DNA of 64,000 nt, taken from the NCBI RefSeq assembly GCF_001544835.2, contig NZ_FCNX02000020.1:53022-117021 (forward strand), read 5' to 3'. A program made the translations under genes and the position numbers. Within the stretch, counting starts at the first letter, position 1. Each line of letters opens with the position of its first letter. The DNA comes from Caballeronia fortuita. GTDB taxonomy: Bacteria > Pseudomonadota > Gammaproteobacteria > Burkholderiales > Burkholderiaceae. Of the stretch, positions 25,854 through 34,398 are shown piece by piece. The notes beneath the pieces were generated by a model. That model did no database searches. It saw only the letters and a list, made by a program, of their open reading frames with translations, and was not told the DNA's origin.

Positions 25854-27019
25854 GCACGGACGAAGCCATGAACCAGCCCTTGCCGCTCGCGGGCGTGTGC
25901 GTGGTCGAGATCGGCCACAGTCTCGCCGCGCCGTATGCGGGCATGATCCTCGGCTCGCTCGGCGCGGACGTCATCAAGATCGAGAGCGCGGAACACGGCG
26001 ACTACGCGCGCGACTGGGGCCCGCCTTTCGTCGATGGCGCCGCCGCGCTGTTTCATGCGGTGAATCACGGCAAGCAGAGCATCGCGATGTCGCTGTCGAA
26101 CCCCGACGACGCGCAGGCGTTGCGCGAGCTGATCGCGCGCCGCGCCGATGTCGTGCTGCAAAACCTGAAGGCGGGCGGCACGGAGAAATACGGTCTCGGC
26201 GGCGAAGCGATGCTGCGCATGAAGCCATCGCTCGTCTATTGCAATCTCGGCGCGTTCGGCACGGCCGGGCCGCTCTGCGACAAGCCCGGTTACGATCCGC
26301 TCGTGCAGGCGCTGTCCGGTCTGATGAGCTTCCTCGGCCAGCCGGGCGAGCCGCTGTCGCGCATTCCGGTTTCGGTCAACGACATGGGCACGGGACTGTG
26401 GGCGGCCATCGGCGTGCTCGCCGCGCTCTTTCGACGCCAGGCCACGGGTGCGGGCGAAGTCGTGTCCGTGTCGCTGTACGAGACCGCGATCAGCTGGGCC
26501 GGCATCCAGATCGCCGACTATCTCGCGTCGGGTGTGCTGCCGGGACGATGGGGGTCGGGCACGGCGGCGATCGTGCCGCATCAGGCGTTCGAATGCGCGG
26601 ACGGCACGATCATGGTCGCGGCGGGCAACGACCGCCTGTTTCGACGCCTGTGCGATGTGCTCGACGTACCCGCGCTCGCCGGCGACGCGCGCTTCGTCAC
26701 CAACGGCGCGCGCGTGGGCAATCGCGTCGCGCTGATCGACCTGCTGCACGTCGCGTTTCGCAAGCAGGGCATCGAGCACTGGCTCGATGCGCTCGATCGG
26801 GCCGGCATTCCGTGCGGACCGATTCAGACCATCGATCAGGTCGTCGAACACGAGCAGACCAAGGCGCTCGATCTGCTGCGCACGACCGACGACGGCGCGG
26901 CGACGGTCGTCGGCGTGCCGATTTCGTTCGGCGGCGCGCGGCCCGCGCGCACGGGCGTCACGCCGAAGCTCGGCGAACACAATCATCTGCTGGCGAAGAA
27001 AACACTGGAGACATCGTGA
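25850..27019 (+). CDS. CaiB/BaiF family III CoA-transferase
   Basis: A 389-residue CoA-transferase with GVCVVEIGHSLAAPYAG at the start, GADVIKIE (about 38-45), PGYDPLVQALSGLMS (147-161) and D178 in VNDMGTGLW as the expected catalytic aspartate. It would load CoA onto the acid made by the hydantoinase. The ATG overlaps the HyuB stop by 4 bp; an in-frame ATG 18 bp later is possible. The stop overlaps the next hydratase start by 4 bp, so four genes in a row are translationally coupled or nearly so. Confidence 0.9.
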   Translation: MSTDEAMNQPLPLAGVCVVEIGHSLAAPYAGMILGSLGADVIKIESAEHGDYARDWGPPFVDGAAALFHAVNHGKQSIAMSLSNPDDAQALRELIARRADVVLQNLKAGGTEKYGLGGEAMLRMKPSLVYCNLGAFGTAGPLCDKPGYDPLVQALSGLMSFLGQPGEPLSRIPVSVNDMGTGLWAAIGVLAALFRRQATGAGEVVSVSLYETAISWAGIQIADYLASGVLPGRWGSGTAAIVPHQAFECADGTIMVAAGNDRLFRRLCDVLDVPALAGDARFVTNGARVGNRVALIDLLHVAFRKQGIEHWLDALDRAGIPCGPIQTIDQVVEHEQTKALDLLRTTDDGAATVVGVPISFGGARPARTGVTPKLGEHNHLLAKKTLETS

Positions 27020-27828
27020 AACTTGCATCGCAACTGGTTGGCGCGCTCGACACGCTGACGCTCGAAGAAATCGACGATCAGATTCTCATCGTCAAGCTGA
27101 ACCGCCCGGAAGTGTCGAACGCGATCAGCACGACGATGGGCGACGAGATCATCCGCGTATTCGGCGCGCTCGAAGCGAACCCCGCGCTGTATCGCTGCGT
27201 GATCCTGACGGGCGCGGGCGAGCGCGCGTTCTGCGGCGGCGCGGACCTCAAGCAGCGCGAAGGAATGACCGACGAGCAGTTCGGCGTGCAGCACTATCTG
27301 TTCGAGCGCATGAACCGCGCGCTCACATACTGCCCGCTGCCGGTCATCTGCGCGGCCAACGGCGCAGCGGTCGCGGGCGGGCTGGAACTGCTGCTCGCGT
27401 GCGACTTCGCTTATGCCGCCAGTCACGCGACATTCGGCTTCACCGAAGTGAAGCGCGGCATCATGCCGGGCGGCGGCGGCACGCAGCAACTGCCGCGCGC
27501 AATCGGCGTGCGGCGCGCGAAGGAGCTGATTCTGCGCGGCGGCAAGTTCACGGCGCAGGAAGCGCTTGCGTGGGGCGTCGTCAACCGCCTGTGCGAGCCG
27601 GGGCGCGTGCTCGCCGACGCCATCGACGCCGCGCGCGATATCTGCACGAGCGCGCCGCTTTCCGTCGCGCAGGCGAAGAAGGCGATCGACCTCGGCATGC
27701 AGGGCGATCTGCGCACCGGCCTCTATCTGGAAATCGAAGCGTACAACCGGCTGATACCGACCGAGGATCGTCTCGAAGGCATCAGCGCCTACAACGAGAA
27801 GCGCGCACCGCGATTCAAAGGCCGCTAG
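27016..27828 (+). CDS. Enoyl-CoA hydratase (crotonase), catalytic glutamates present
   Basis: A 270-residue crotonase starting at GTG 27016, which overlaps the CoA-transferase stop. CGGADLKQREG and GAAVAGGLELLLACD supply the oxyanion hole and first glutamate, and FGFTEVKRGIMPGGGG supplies the second glutamate. A true hydratase is therefore expected. In the context of a downstream HMG-CoA-lyase family gene, a methylglutaconyl-CoA-hydratase-like step is attractive, but this is inference. Confidence 0.9.
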   Translation: MKLASQLVGALDTLTLEEIDDQILIVKLNRPEVSNAISTTMGDEIIRVFGALEANPALYRCVILTGAGERAFCGGADLKQREGMTDEQFGVQHYLFERMNRALTYCPLPVICAANGAAVAGGLELLLACDFAYAASHATFGFTEVKRGIMPGGGGTQQLPRAIGVRRAKELILRGGKFTAQEALAWGVVNRLCEPGRVLADAIDAARDICTSAPLSVAQAKKAIDLGMQGDLRTGLYLEIEAYNRLIPTEDRLEGISAYNEKRAPRFKGR

Positions 27829-27860
27829 ACCAAAACCCGGTTTCACCGGAGGAGACAGAC

Positions 27861-29222
27861 ATGACACCCGAAATCGGCAGCTTCGACAGGCCAAAGGCCG
27901 AAGCGACCTACGGCAAGATCACGCGCAGGCTCATCCCGTTTCTGTTCCTGTGCTACGTGTTTGCGTTTCTCGATCGCATCAACATCGGCATTGCGCAGCT
28001 CGACATGAAGCACGACGTAGGCTTCAGCGATCTCACGTACAGCATCGGCGCGGGCATCTTCTTTCTCGGCTACGTGCTGATGGAAGTGCCGAGCAATCTG
28101 CTGCTCGCGCGCATCGGCGTGAAGCGGACGTTCTCGCGCATCATGATTCTGTGGGGCTTGATCGCGGCGGGCACGGCGTTCGTCACGCTGCCATCGCACC
28201 TCTATACCGTGCGCTTCTTTCTCGGGCTCGCCGAAGCGGGGCTTTATCCGGGTGTGATCTTCTATCTCACGCGCTGGTATCCGGTCGAGCGGCGCGCGAA
28301 GGTGATCGCCATCTTCACCTGCGCGACGGGCATCGCGGGCCTCTTCGGCGGGCCGCTGTCGGGCGCGCTGATGACTTACTTCGACGGCTATGGCGGCCTG
28401 CACGGCTGGCAATGGATGTTCATCGTGCAAGGTCTGCCGGCGAGCGTGCTCGGCGTGGTCGCATTCTTCTTTCTCGATGACGGCCCGCAGCAGGCGAAGT
28501 GGCTCACCGAGAACGAAAAGGCCATCGTGCTCGACGACATCCGCAAGAGTTCGAGCGTGTCGACCAAGCACGCGGAACATACGTTCGGCCGCGCGCTGAA
28601 GGATTTTCGCGTCTACGTGATGGGCTTCGTGTGGTTCACGCAAATCGCGGGCGTGTTCGCCATTGGCTTCTGGTTGCCGACGCTCATCAAGAGCGCGGGC
28701 GTGTCGGGCGCGTTGCAGATCGGCTGCTATTCGGCGATCCCGTATTTCGTGAGCTGGATCGCGCTCATCGCGCTGAATCGTCATTCGGATCGCACGATGG
28801 AGCGGCGCTGGCATTGCGCGATCGCGATGGTGTGCGGCGCGGCCGGCCTCGTCGTCGCGGGGTTCACGACCGGCAATCTCGCGCTATCGCTCGCGGCGCT
28901 GTCGGTGGCGACCGCCGGCATTCTCGCGCCCAATCCGCTGATCTGGGCGATCTCTACCGATTACATCCGCGGCAGCGGCGCGGCGGGCGGCGTCGCGGTC
29001 ATCAATTGCGTGGGTCTGCTCGGCGGCTTCGTGAGCCCGATGATCATCGGCTCGATCAAGACGATGACGAACAGCATGGCGGGCGGTCTGGGCGCAATCG
29101 CGCTCTTGATGGTGCTCGGCGCGATTGCCGCCGTGGTGCTCGCGCCGTCGACGTCGACGGCCGCGAGCGGGGCGGGGCATACCGATGAAAGCAGCGATGC
29201 AGTCGCGGACGCGACGATCTGA
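27861..29222 (+). CDS. MFS transporter, anion:cation symporter family
   Basis: A 453-residue 12-helix MFS protein from ATG 27861, preceded by CCGGAGGAGACAGAC. CYVFAFLDRINIGIAQL in TM1, RIGVKRTFSRIMILWG in the loop after TM2 and GVIFYLTRWYPVERRAK mark the ACS branch, which carries phthalate, tartrate, hexuronate, vitamins and related acids. It sits inside the hydantoinase operon and should import its substrate. The region downstream of helix 6 shows the usual long cytoplasmic loop. Confidence 0.9.
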   Translation: MTPEIGSFDRPKAEATYGKITRRLIPFLFLCYVFAFLDRINIGIAQLDMKHDVGFSDLTYSIGAGIFFLGYVLMEVPSNLLLARIGVKRTFSRIMILWGLIAAGTAFVTLPSHLYTVRFFLGLAEAGLYPGVIFYLTRWYPVERRAKVIAIFTCATGIAGLFGGPLSGALMTYFDGYGGLHGWQWMFIVQGLPASVLGVVAFFFLDDGPQQAKWLTENEKAIVLDDIRKSSSVSTKHAEHTFGRALKDFRVYVMGFVWFTQIAGVFAIGFWLPTLIKSAGVSGALQIGCYSAIPYFVSWIALIALNRHSDRTMERRWHCAIAMVCGAAGLVVAGFTTGNLALSLAALSVATAGILAPNPLIWAISTDYIRGSGAAGGVAVINCVGLLGGFVSPMIIGSIKTMTNSMAGGLGAIALLMVLGAIAAVVLAPSTSTAASGAGHTDESSDAVADATI

Positions 29223-29234
29223 ACCGGAGCAGAC

Positions 29235-30170
29235 ATGAACGAAAGAGACGTGCAGATTCGCGAAGTGGGCTTGCGCGATGGCTTGCAGATGGTGCGTACC
29301 ATTCTCACGAGCGCGCAGAAGCTCGAATGGTGCGCGCGCATGGTCGATGCGGGCGTGACCGATATCGAAGTGACGTCGTTCGTGCCGCCGAAGGTCGTGC
29401 CGCAATTCGCGGACGCGGTCGAGGTCGCGACAGGCGCGCTTGCCATCGACGGCCTTCACGCGGCGGCGCTCGTGCCGAATCTGAAAGGCGCGCAACGCGC
29501 ATTCGATGTGGGGCTGAACAAGGTGCATTACGTGCTGTCCGCGAGCAACGAGCACAACCTGAAGAACGTGCGGCGCAGCACGGCGGAATCGGTCGAGGAC
29601 TTCGAGCGCATCGCGGCAGCGCGCGACGAACTCAACCGCGAGGTGATGCTCGGCGCGGGCGTGGCGACCGCGTTCGGCTGCACGATCGCGGGCAAGGTCG
29701 ATGAACGCACGGTGCTCGGGCTCGTCGAAACGCTCATCGATGCGGGCGCGCAGGAGATCACCATCGCCGATACCGTCGGCTATGCAAATCCCGCGCAAGT
29801 GCGCGCGCTCATGCGGCAGGTAATGGCGCTCGCGGGACCGGTGCCCATCGCGTGCCACTTTCACGATACGCGCGGCCTGGGCCTCGCCAATGTGATGGCC
29901 GCGCTCGACGCGGGCGTGCGCGCGTTCGATGGATCGCTCGGCGGGCTCGGCGGCTGTCCGTTCGCGCCGAATGCAACGGGCAACATCAATACCGAAGACA
30001 CGGTGTTCATGCTCGAAGCGCAGGGCTTGCGTACGGGCATCGACATAAACAGGCTGCTGGCAATCCGCGAGACAATCGCTGCGTGGCTGCCGGGCGAGCC
30101 GCTCACGGGCGCAATCGCGCGCGCCGGCTTGCCCGCGACCTTCGTCGATCGCGAGGCTGTCGTCGCGTAA
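29235..30170 (+). CDS. Hydroxymethylglutaryl-CoA lyase family protein
   Basis: A 311-residue DRE-TIM lyase. VGLRDGLQ (R14, D15) is the DRE-like metal motif, HFHDT (H208, H210) supplies two more metal ligands, and GGLGGCPFAPNATGN holds the catalytic cysteine C241 of the HMG-CoA lyase signature. The reaction is cleavage of a 3-hydroxy-3-alkylglutaryl-type CoA ester to acetyl-CoA and a keto acid. It starts 12 bp after the MFS gene and ends the operon. Placed behind a hydratase and CoA-transferase, it would finish degradation of a branched dicarboxylate. Confidence 0.9.
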   Translation: MNERDVQIREVGLRDGLQMVRTILTSAQKLEWCARMVDAGVTDIEVTSFVPPKVVPQFADAVEVATGALAIDGLHAAALVPNLKGAQRAFDVGLNKVHYVLSASNEHNLKNVRRSTAESVEDFERIAAARDELNREVMLGAGVATAFGCTIAGKVDERTVLGLVETLIDAGAQEITIADTVGYANPAQVRALMRQVMALAGPVPIACHFHDTRGLGLANVMAALDAGVRAFDGSLGGLGGCPFAPNATGNINTEDTVFMLEAQGLRTGIDINRLLAIRETIAAWLPGEPLTGAIARAGLPATFVDREAVVA

Positions 30171-30185
30171 AGGCTGCGCGCGGCT

Positions 30186-30938
30186 TCAGGACGCCGCCGC
30201 GAGCCGTTCGAGCAGATCGGCGAGCAGGCCGGGTGCGAGCACCATCGCGTCATGGCCTGTGTCGATGCTTTCCCATCCCCAATCCGGGCATTCCGATTTG
30301 ACATGCTCGCGCACCGGCGCGAGCGTGTCGTACGAAGGATTCGCGCAGTGCACGTAAGTGCAGGGCAACCCGTTGCCGAGCGGCGACTGGAGTTGAAGCG
30401 GCGTGGTGTAGGTCGCTAGCGGATGCGGCGTGAGCCGCCGTTGAACCCATTCGGCAAGCGGATGATCGTCCGGAATGCCGGTGCCTTTCAGACCATTGAC
30501 GGGCATTGCGATGGCCTGGCCGCTCGCCCCGACCGATGCCATGCGCTCATCGACGACGCTCGCGGGCAGCACATCGAACGCGGACTGGCCGCTTTGTGCG
30601 AGCAGGCTGTCGAGGAAGACGATCGTGCGCAGCGTGGGCGCGATGCGATCCGCGACGCCCGACGCGACAAGCCCGCCATAACTGTGGCCGACCAGCACGA
30701 CCTCGTTCAACTCTTCCGCATCGATCACGTTGACGATATCGTCGATGTTCACATCGAGCGACGTCACCGATGCAATCAGATGTTGGCGTTCGCCGAGCCC
30801 GGTCATGGTCGGTGCAACGACGCGATGACCGCGCGCGATCAGTTCATCCGCGACGAATCGCCAGACCCAGCCGCCATGCCATGCGCCGTGAATCAGGACG
30901 AAGTTGAACCGCGTGCCGTTCCGTGGACTGCTCTTCAA
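30186..30938 (-). CDS. Alpha/beta hydrolase (esterase, EstC/MES-like)
   Basis: A 250-residue alpha/beta hydrolase. The oxyanion segment LIHGAWHGGW (15-24), nucleophile S86 in VGHSYGG and H229 in TGHDAM are visible. The pattern resembles plant methylesterase-like and EstC-type carboxylesterases. The start is TTG 30938, supported by AGGAG seven bases upstream. It is convergent with the HMG-lyase gene and divergent from the 31173 operon, whose upstream element would also lie in its promoter region. It may release an acid that the neighbouring operons degrade. Confidence 0.85.
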   Translation of the reverse strand: MKSSPRNGTRFNFVLIHGAWHGGWVWRFVADELIARGHRVVAPTMTGLGERQHLIASVTSLDVNIDDIVNVIDAEELNEVVLVGHSYGGLVASGVADRIAPTLRTIVFLDSLLAQSGQSAFDVLPASVVDERMASVGASGQAIAMPVNGLKGTGIPDDHPLAEWVQRRLTPHPLATYTTPLQLQSPLGNGLPCTYVHCANPSYDTLAPVREHVKSECPDWGWESIDTGHDAMVLAPGLLADLLERLAAAS

Positions 30939-31041
30939 GTCGGTCTCCTGATCGATGCGCGCACCTTGGCGAATGGAAGAATCGTCGCAGAGATGACGCG
31001 GCCATGCAACCGGTTACGACATGCGACCAGGAGCGTGAATT

Positions 31042-31097
31042 ACTGGTTATCACCGATATAACCCGCGCATCTCACCTGATCTGATCTTTTCACTATC
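31042..31097. promoter_or_regulatory. Shared regulatory element, copy B (LysR box and promoter)
   Basis: Copy of the element at 21873-21928: ACTGGTTATCACCGATATAA from 31042, TCTCACCTGATC at 31070-31081 and TTTCA-N-TATC ending at 31097, with identical block spacing. Here the dyad GGTTAT-N7-ATAACC is perfect. It lies 75 bp before the MFS/dehydrogenase operon and upstream of the divergent esterase. Confidence 0.75.
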
Positions 31098-31172
31098 CGC
31101 GACTATCGATGTTTCTTAGACTGGCTTCATTGCTCGAATCGTGGCCTGTGCCGTCAATCATGGAGAGCGCGA

Positions 31173-32573
31173 GTGAACCCGTCCGCTGTGGAATCCGATG
31201 TCGAATCCGATCCGGCGTCAGCCGGTTCGTCGCAAGTTTCTTCGGCCGCACTCGCGCATGAGCGAGCGCTTTACTGGCGCGTCACGCTGCGCATCGTGCC
31301 CTTGCTTTTCGTGTGCTATGTGGTCGCGTTTCTGGATCGCATCAATGTCGGCTATGCAAAATTGCAGATGCAAGACGCGCTCGGTTTCAGCGACAGCGTC
31401 TACGGCCTCGGCGCGGGCATCTTCTTTCTCTCATACTGTCTGCTCGAAGTGCCGAGCGCGATGCTTCTGCGGCGAATGGGCGCGAAGCGGACCATCGCGC
31501 GCATCATGATCTGCTGGGGCATCGTCGGGGCGTGCTCCGCGTTCGTTTCGAACGTCACGCAGTTCTATATCGTGCGGCTGCTGCTGGGCGTGTTCGAAGC
31601 GGGCTTCTTTCCGGGCGTGATCTTCTATCTGAGTTCGTGGTTTCCGGAGAGAAGGCGCGGTGTCATCATCGCGTGCTTCATGGTCGGGTTTCCGGTCGCG
31701 GGTATCGTCGGCGGGCCGGTCTCGGGATGGGCGATGACGAGTCTCGCGCACGTCGCCAATCTCGCCGGGTGGCAATGGCTTTATATCGTCGAGGCGCTGC
31801 CGGCGGTCGTGCTCGGTCTCGTCACGCTGCTTCTGCTGGACGACAATATCGATAAAGCCAGATGGCTCACCGAAGCGGAGAAAGGCGTGCTTCGCCAGGG
31901 CTTCGAACGCGAGACGCAACGAAAGCGCCGCGCCGGGCAGCACGGTCATGCGAAGCTCGCCGAGGCGCTCGCGGATCCGAAAGTCTATATGCTCGCGTTC
32001 ATCGACTTCGCCTTCGTGTGCGGCACGTATTCGGTGACGTTCTGGCTTCCGACCGTCCTGAAGGACTCGGGCATTACGAATCTTTCGCTGCTCGGATGGC
32101 TTTCCGTCATACCGTATGGAATGGGCGCGATCGGCATGGTCACGATAAGCCGAAGCTCCGACCGCATGCTCGAACGGCGGTGGCATGCGGCAATTGCGGG
32201 ATTCGTTGGCGCTGCTGCGTTGCTGCTCGTATCGCATCCGACCAACTCGCCGGCGTTGACCGTTGCTTTGCTGACGGTGGCCTGCGTGGGCATCTTCGCG
32301 ACCAACGTGCTCATCTGGTCGCTCGCGGCGGACTATCTGAACGGATCGCCGGCAGCGGCGACGAGCATCGCGTTCGTGAACTGCATCGGCTTGCTGAGCG
32401 GCTTTTGCAGCCCGTTCGTCATCGGCTGGCTGAAGACCGCGACAGGCACGCTCGTCAGCGGCCTCTATGTGATGACGGCAATCCTCGTTGCGGGCATTTT
32501 CACGATGCTGCTCGGCTTCAGACGTCATACCGAAACGCAGGCGCGCGCCGCACTGACGGCAGGAACAGAGTGA
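31173..32573 (+). CDS. MFS transporter, anion:cation symporter family
   Basis: A 466-residue MFS protein starting at GTG 31173 with GGAG eleven bases upstream. CYVVAFLDRINVGYAKL, RRMGAKRTIARIMICWG and GVIFYLSSWFPERRR match the ACS branch and are close to the 27861 paralogue. A polar N-terminal extension of about 35 residues precedes TM1. It shares its upstream regulatory element with the hydantoinase operon. It may import the same substrate or export a product. A dehydrogenase follows 5 bp downstream. Confidence 0.9.
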   Translation: MNPSAVESDVESDPASAGSSQVSSAALAHERALYWRVTLRIVPLLFVCYVVAFLDRINVGYAKLQMQDALGFSDSVYGLGAGIFFLSYCLLEVPSAMLLRRMGAKRTIARIMICWGIVGACSAFVSNVTQFYIVRLLLGVFEAGFFPGVIFYLSSWFPERRRGVIIACFMVGFPVAGIVGGPVSGWAMTSLAHVANLAGWQWLYIVEALPAVVLGLVTLLLLDDNIDKARWLTEAEKGVLRQGFERETQRKRRAGQHGHAKLAEALADPKVYMLAFIDFAFVCGTYSVTFWLPTVLKDSGITNLSLLGWLSVIPYGMGAIGMVTISRSSDRMLERRWHAAIAGFVGAAALLLVSHPTNSPALTVALLTVACVGIFATNVLIWSLAADYLNGSPAAATSIAFVNCIGLLSGFCSPFVIGWLKTATGTLVSGLYVMTAILVAGIFTMLLGFRRHTETQARAALTAGTE

Positions 32574-32578
32574 ACCTC

Positions 32579-33571
32579 ATGCATAACATCGCCATTCTCG
32601 ACGACTATCAAAACACCGCGCTTCGCTTCGGCGACTGGAGCAGCTTGCGCGAACACGCCGACATCACCGTTTTTACTGACCATGTTCTCGACGAAAACGC
32701 GCTCGTCGAACGTCTGCAACCCTACGACATTCTGTGCGTGATGCGCGAACGCACATGGTTCACGCGCAGCGTGCTTGCGCGTCTGCCGAGGTTGAAGCTG
32801 CTGGCGAGCACCGGCCCGTGGAATGCAGCCATCGATATCGAAGCCGCCGATGAACTCGGCATCACCGTATGCGGAACCGCGTCGTCGCCGACGGCCGCGG
32901 CCGAGCTTGCATGGGCGCTCATTCTCGCAGCGACGCGGCACATCCCGAGCGAAGTTGCGTCGTTCAGACGAGGCGGCTGGCAGGTGTCGGTGGGCGGCGA
33001 CCTGCATGGCAAGACCATCGGGCTGATAGGACTCGGCTACACCGGCGGCGCGACCGCGCGGGTCGCCCAGGCGTTCGGGATGCGCACGATCGCATGGAGC
33101 CAGAACATGACGCGCGAGTCCGCGGCCAAGTTCGGCGCGGTGCATGTGTCGAAGGAAGAACTGCTCGCATCGAGCGATATCGTTTCGGTTCACGTGCGGC
33201 TATCGGAGCGCACGCGCGATCTCATCGGCGAAAAAGAACTGGCGACGATGCAGCCGCATGCGCTGCTCGTGAACACGGCACGCGGACCGATCGTCAACGA
33301 ACGCGCGCTCATCGATGCGTTGAAGGCGAAGCGCATCGCGGGCGCCGCGCTCGATGTCTTCGACGAGGAGCCGTTGCCCGCGGATCATCCGTTCCGGTCG
33401 ATGGATAACGTGATTGCGACATCGCATATCGGTTACGTGACCGGCGATTCTTATCGCATTTACTATGGCGAGTCGGTCGACAACATTCGGGCGTGGATCG
33501 CGGGCACGCCGATTCGTGTGCTGACGTCCGAGAAACGCGAGATCAGCTACATCAGCCAGGTCGCGTCATAG
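32579..33571 (+). CDS. D-2-hydroxyacid dehydrogenase family protein
   Basis: A 330-residue NAD-dependent 2-hydroxyacid dehydrogenase. The nucleotide loop is GLIGLGYTGG (148-157), and the catalytic triad appears as R235 in NTARGP, E264 in FDEEPLP and H283 in TSHIGY. It reversibly reduces a 2-keto acid. The ATG begins 5 bp after the MFS stop, so the pair is one operon under regulatory element copy B. A role in converting a keto acid released by the HMG-lyase-type cleavage is possible but unproven. Confidence 0.9.
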   Translation: MHNIAILDDYQNTALRFGDWSSLREHADITVFTDHVLDENALVERLQPYDILCVMRERTWFTRSVLARLPRLKLLASTGPWNAAIDIEAADELGITVCGTASSPTAAAELAWALILAATRHIPSEVASFRRGGWQVSVGGDLHGKTIGLIGLGYTGGATARVAQAFGMRTIAWSQNMTRESAAKFGAVHVSKEELLASSDIVSVHVRLSERTRDLIGEKELATMQPHALLVNTARGPIVNERALIDALKAKRIAGAALDVFDEEPLPADHPFRSMDNVIATSHIGYVTGDSYRIYYGESVDNIRAWIAGTPIRVLTSEKREISYISQVAS

Positions 33572-33575
33572 CGCC

Positions 33576-34163
33576 TCACGCGTCCTCCAGACTCTCTCCA
33601 CGTTCGGCGATCAGCTTGCCCAATTCGCGCGTCGATAAGACGCGTCGCATGGGATTGGTCGAACCCGACTCATCATCCGCAAGATTCTCGATGATCGTGA
33701 GCAGCACCTTGCGCGCGGTCTTGATCTCGCGATCGGTCAATCCCGTCACGCTGATCTCGTTGACCTCTTCGGCAAGCGGAACCAGTTGGTCTTTCAACGC
33801 GCGACCTTCGGCGGTGAGAAAGACGTGCGTGTTCTTCTTGTTGTCCGGACGCTGCTGACGCTCGACAAGTCCGAGCTTTTCCATCGCGGTGACGGCGGCG
33901 AAGGTCGTCGGCGCCATGACGCCCGCCTGTTCGCTCAATTCGCGCTGCGTGAGGCCGTCGTTTTCCCACAGAATCCGCAAGAAAGTCCAGTGTCCGAACG
34001 ACACCGAATGCTCGGCGAGCCGCATCTGCAATGCGCGCACCATCGAGCGCGTGGCGTCCTTGACGAGGTGCGCGAGGCGGTCGTTGGGCACCGATTCGTG
34101 CCAGTGGCGCAGCATCTCCGCAGTCTCGCGTGGCGCGCCCTCCACAGTTTTCTTTCGTGTCAT
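33576..34163 (-). CDS. MarR-family transcriptional regulator
   Basis: A 195-residue winged-helix regulator. The DNA-binding core includes LTQRELSEQAGVMAPTTFAAVTAMEKLGLVERQQRP, followed by a beta wing with NKKNTHVFLT. ATG 34163 is preferred because the longer frame adds an unconserved leader. It is divergent from an MFS gene and lies upstream of a phthalate-type dioxygenase operon. The palindrome ATTAGATATCTAAT found at both promoters is a good candidate operator. MarR proteins of this type usually repress aromatic-acid genes until the substrate or its CoA ester binds. Confidence 0.88.
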   Translation of the reverse strand: MTRKKTVEGAPRETAEMLRHWHESVPNDRLAHLVKDATRSMVRALQMRLAEHSVSFGHWTFLRILWENDGLTQRELSEQAGVMAPTTFAAVTAMEKLGLVERQQRPDNKKNTHVFLTAEGRALKDQLVPLAEEVNEISVTGLTDREIKTARKVLLTIIENLADDESGSTNPMRRVLSTRELGKLIAERGESLEDA

Positions 34164-34267
34164 GGCGATTCTTTTCCGGATGCAGTTGATCTTCCCGACA
34201 TCATAGCCGCGCGGCCGTCGCGCCTGCATTCGTTACGAGACGCGCTGATCTCGGTGCAAACCCGAAC

Positions 34268-34296
34268 TTGTTCGCGCGCGCCGGCCTCCTTACCAT
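34268..34296 (+). promoter_or_regulatory. Candidate promoter of the phthalate-type MFS gene
   Basis: TTGTTC (34268-34273), 17 bases, TACCAT (34291-34296). The palindromic MarR-type site begins 5 bases downstream. Both hexamers are only moderate matches. Confidence 0.35.
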
Positions 34297-34300
34297 AATG

Positions 34301-34314
34301 ATTAGATATCGAAT
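34301..34314. promoter_or_regulatory. MarR-type operator, copy 1 (ATTAGATATCGAAT)
   Basis: ATTAGATATCGAAT differs by one base from the perfect palindrome at 35854-35867, and the flanks ATG and AATA also match. It lies between the MarR gene and the divergent MFS gene. Confidence 0.7.
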
Positions 34315-34398
34315 AAAAACCAAGTGTTTCCGGAACGGGCGATGCAATCGCCTGCGACGGAGCATCGTCCTCATGAGCATGGGAATCGGAGACGCCTT

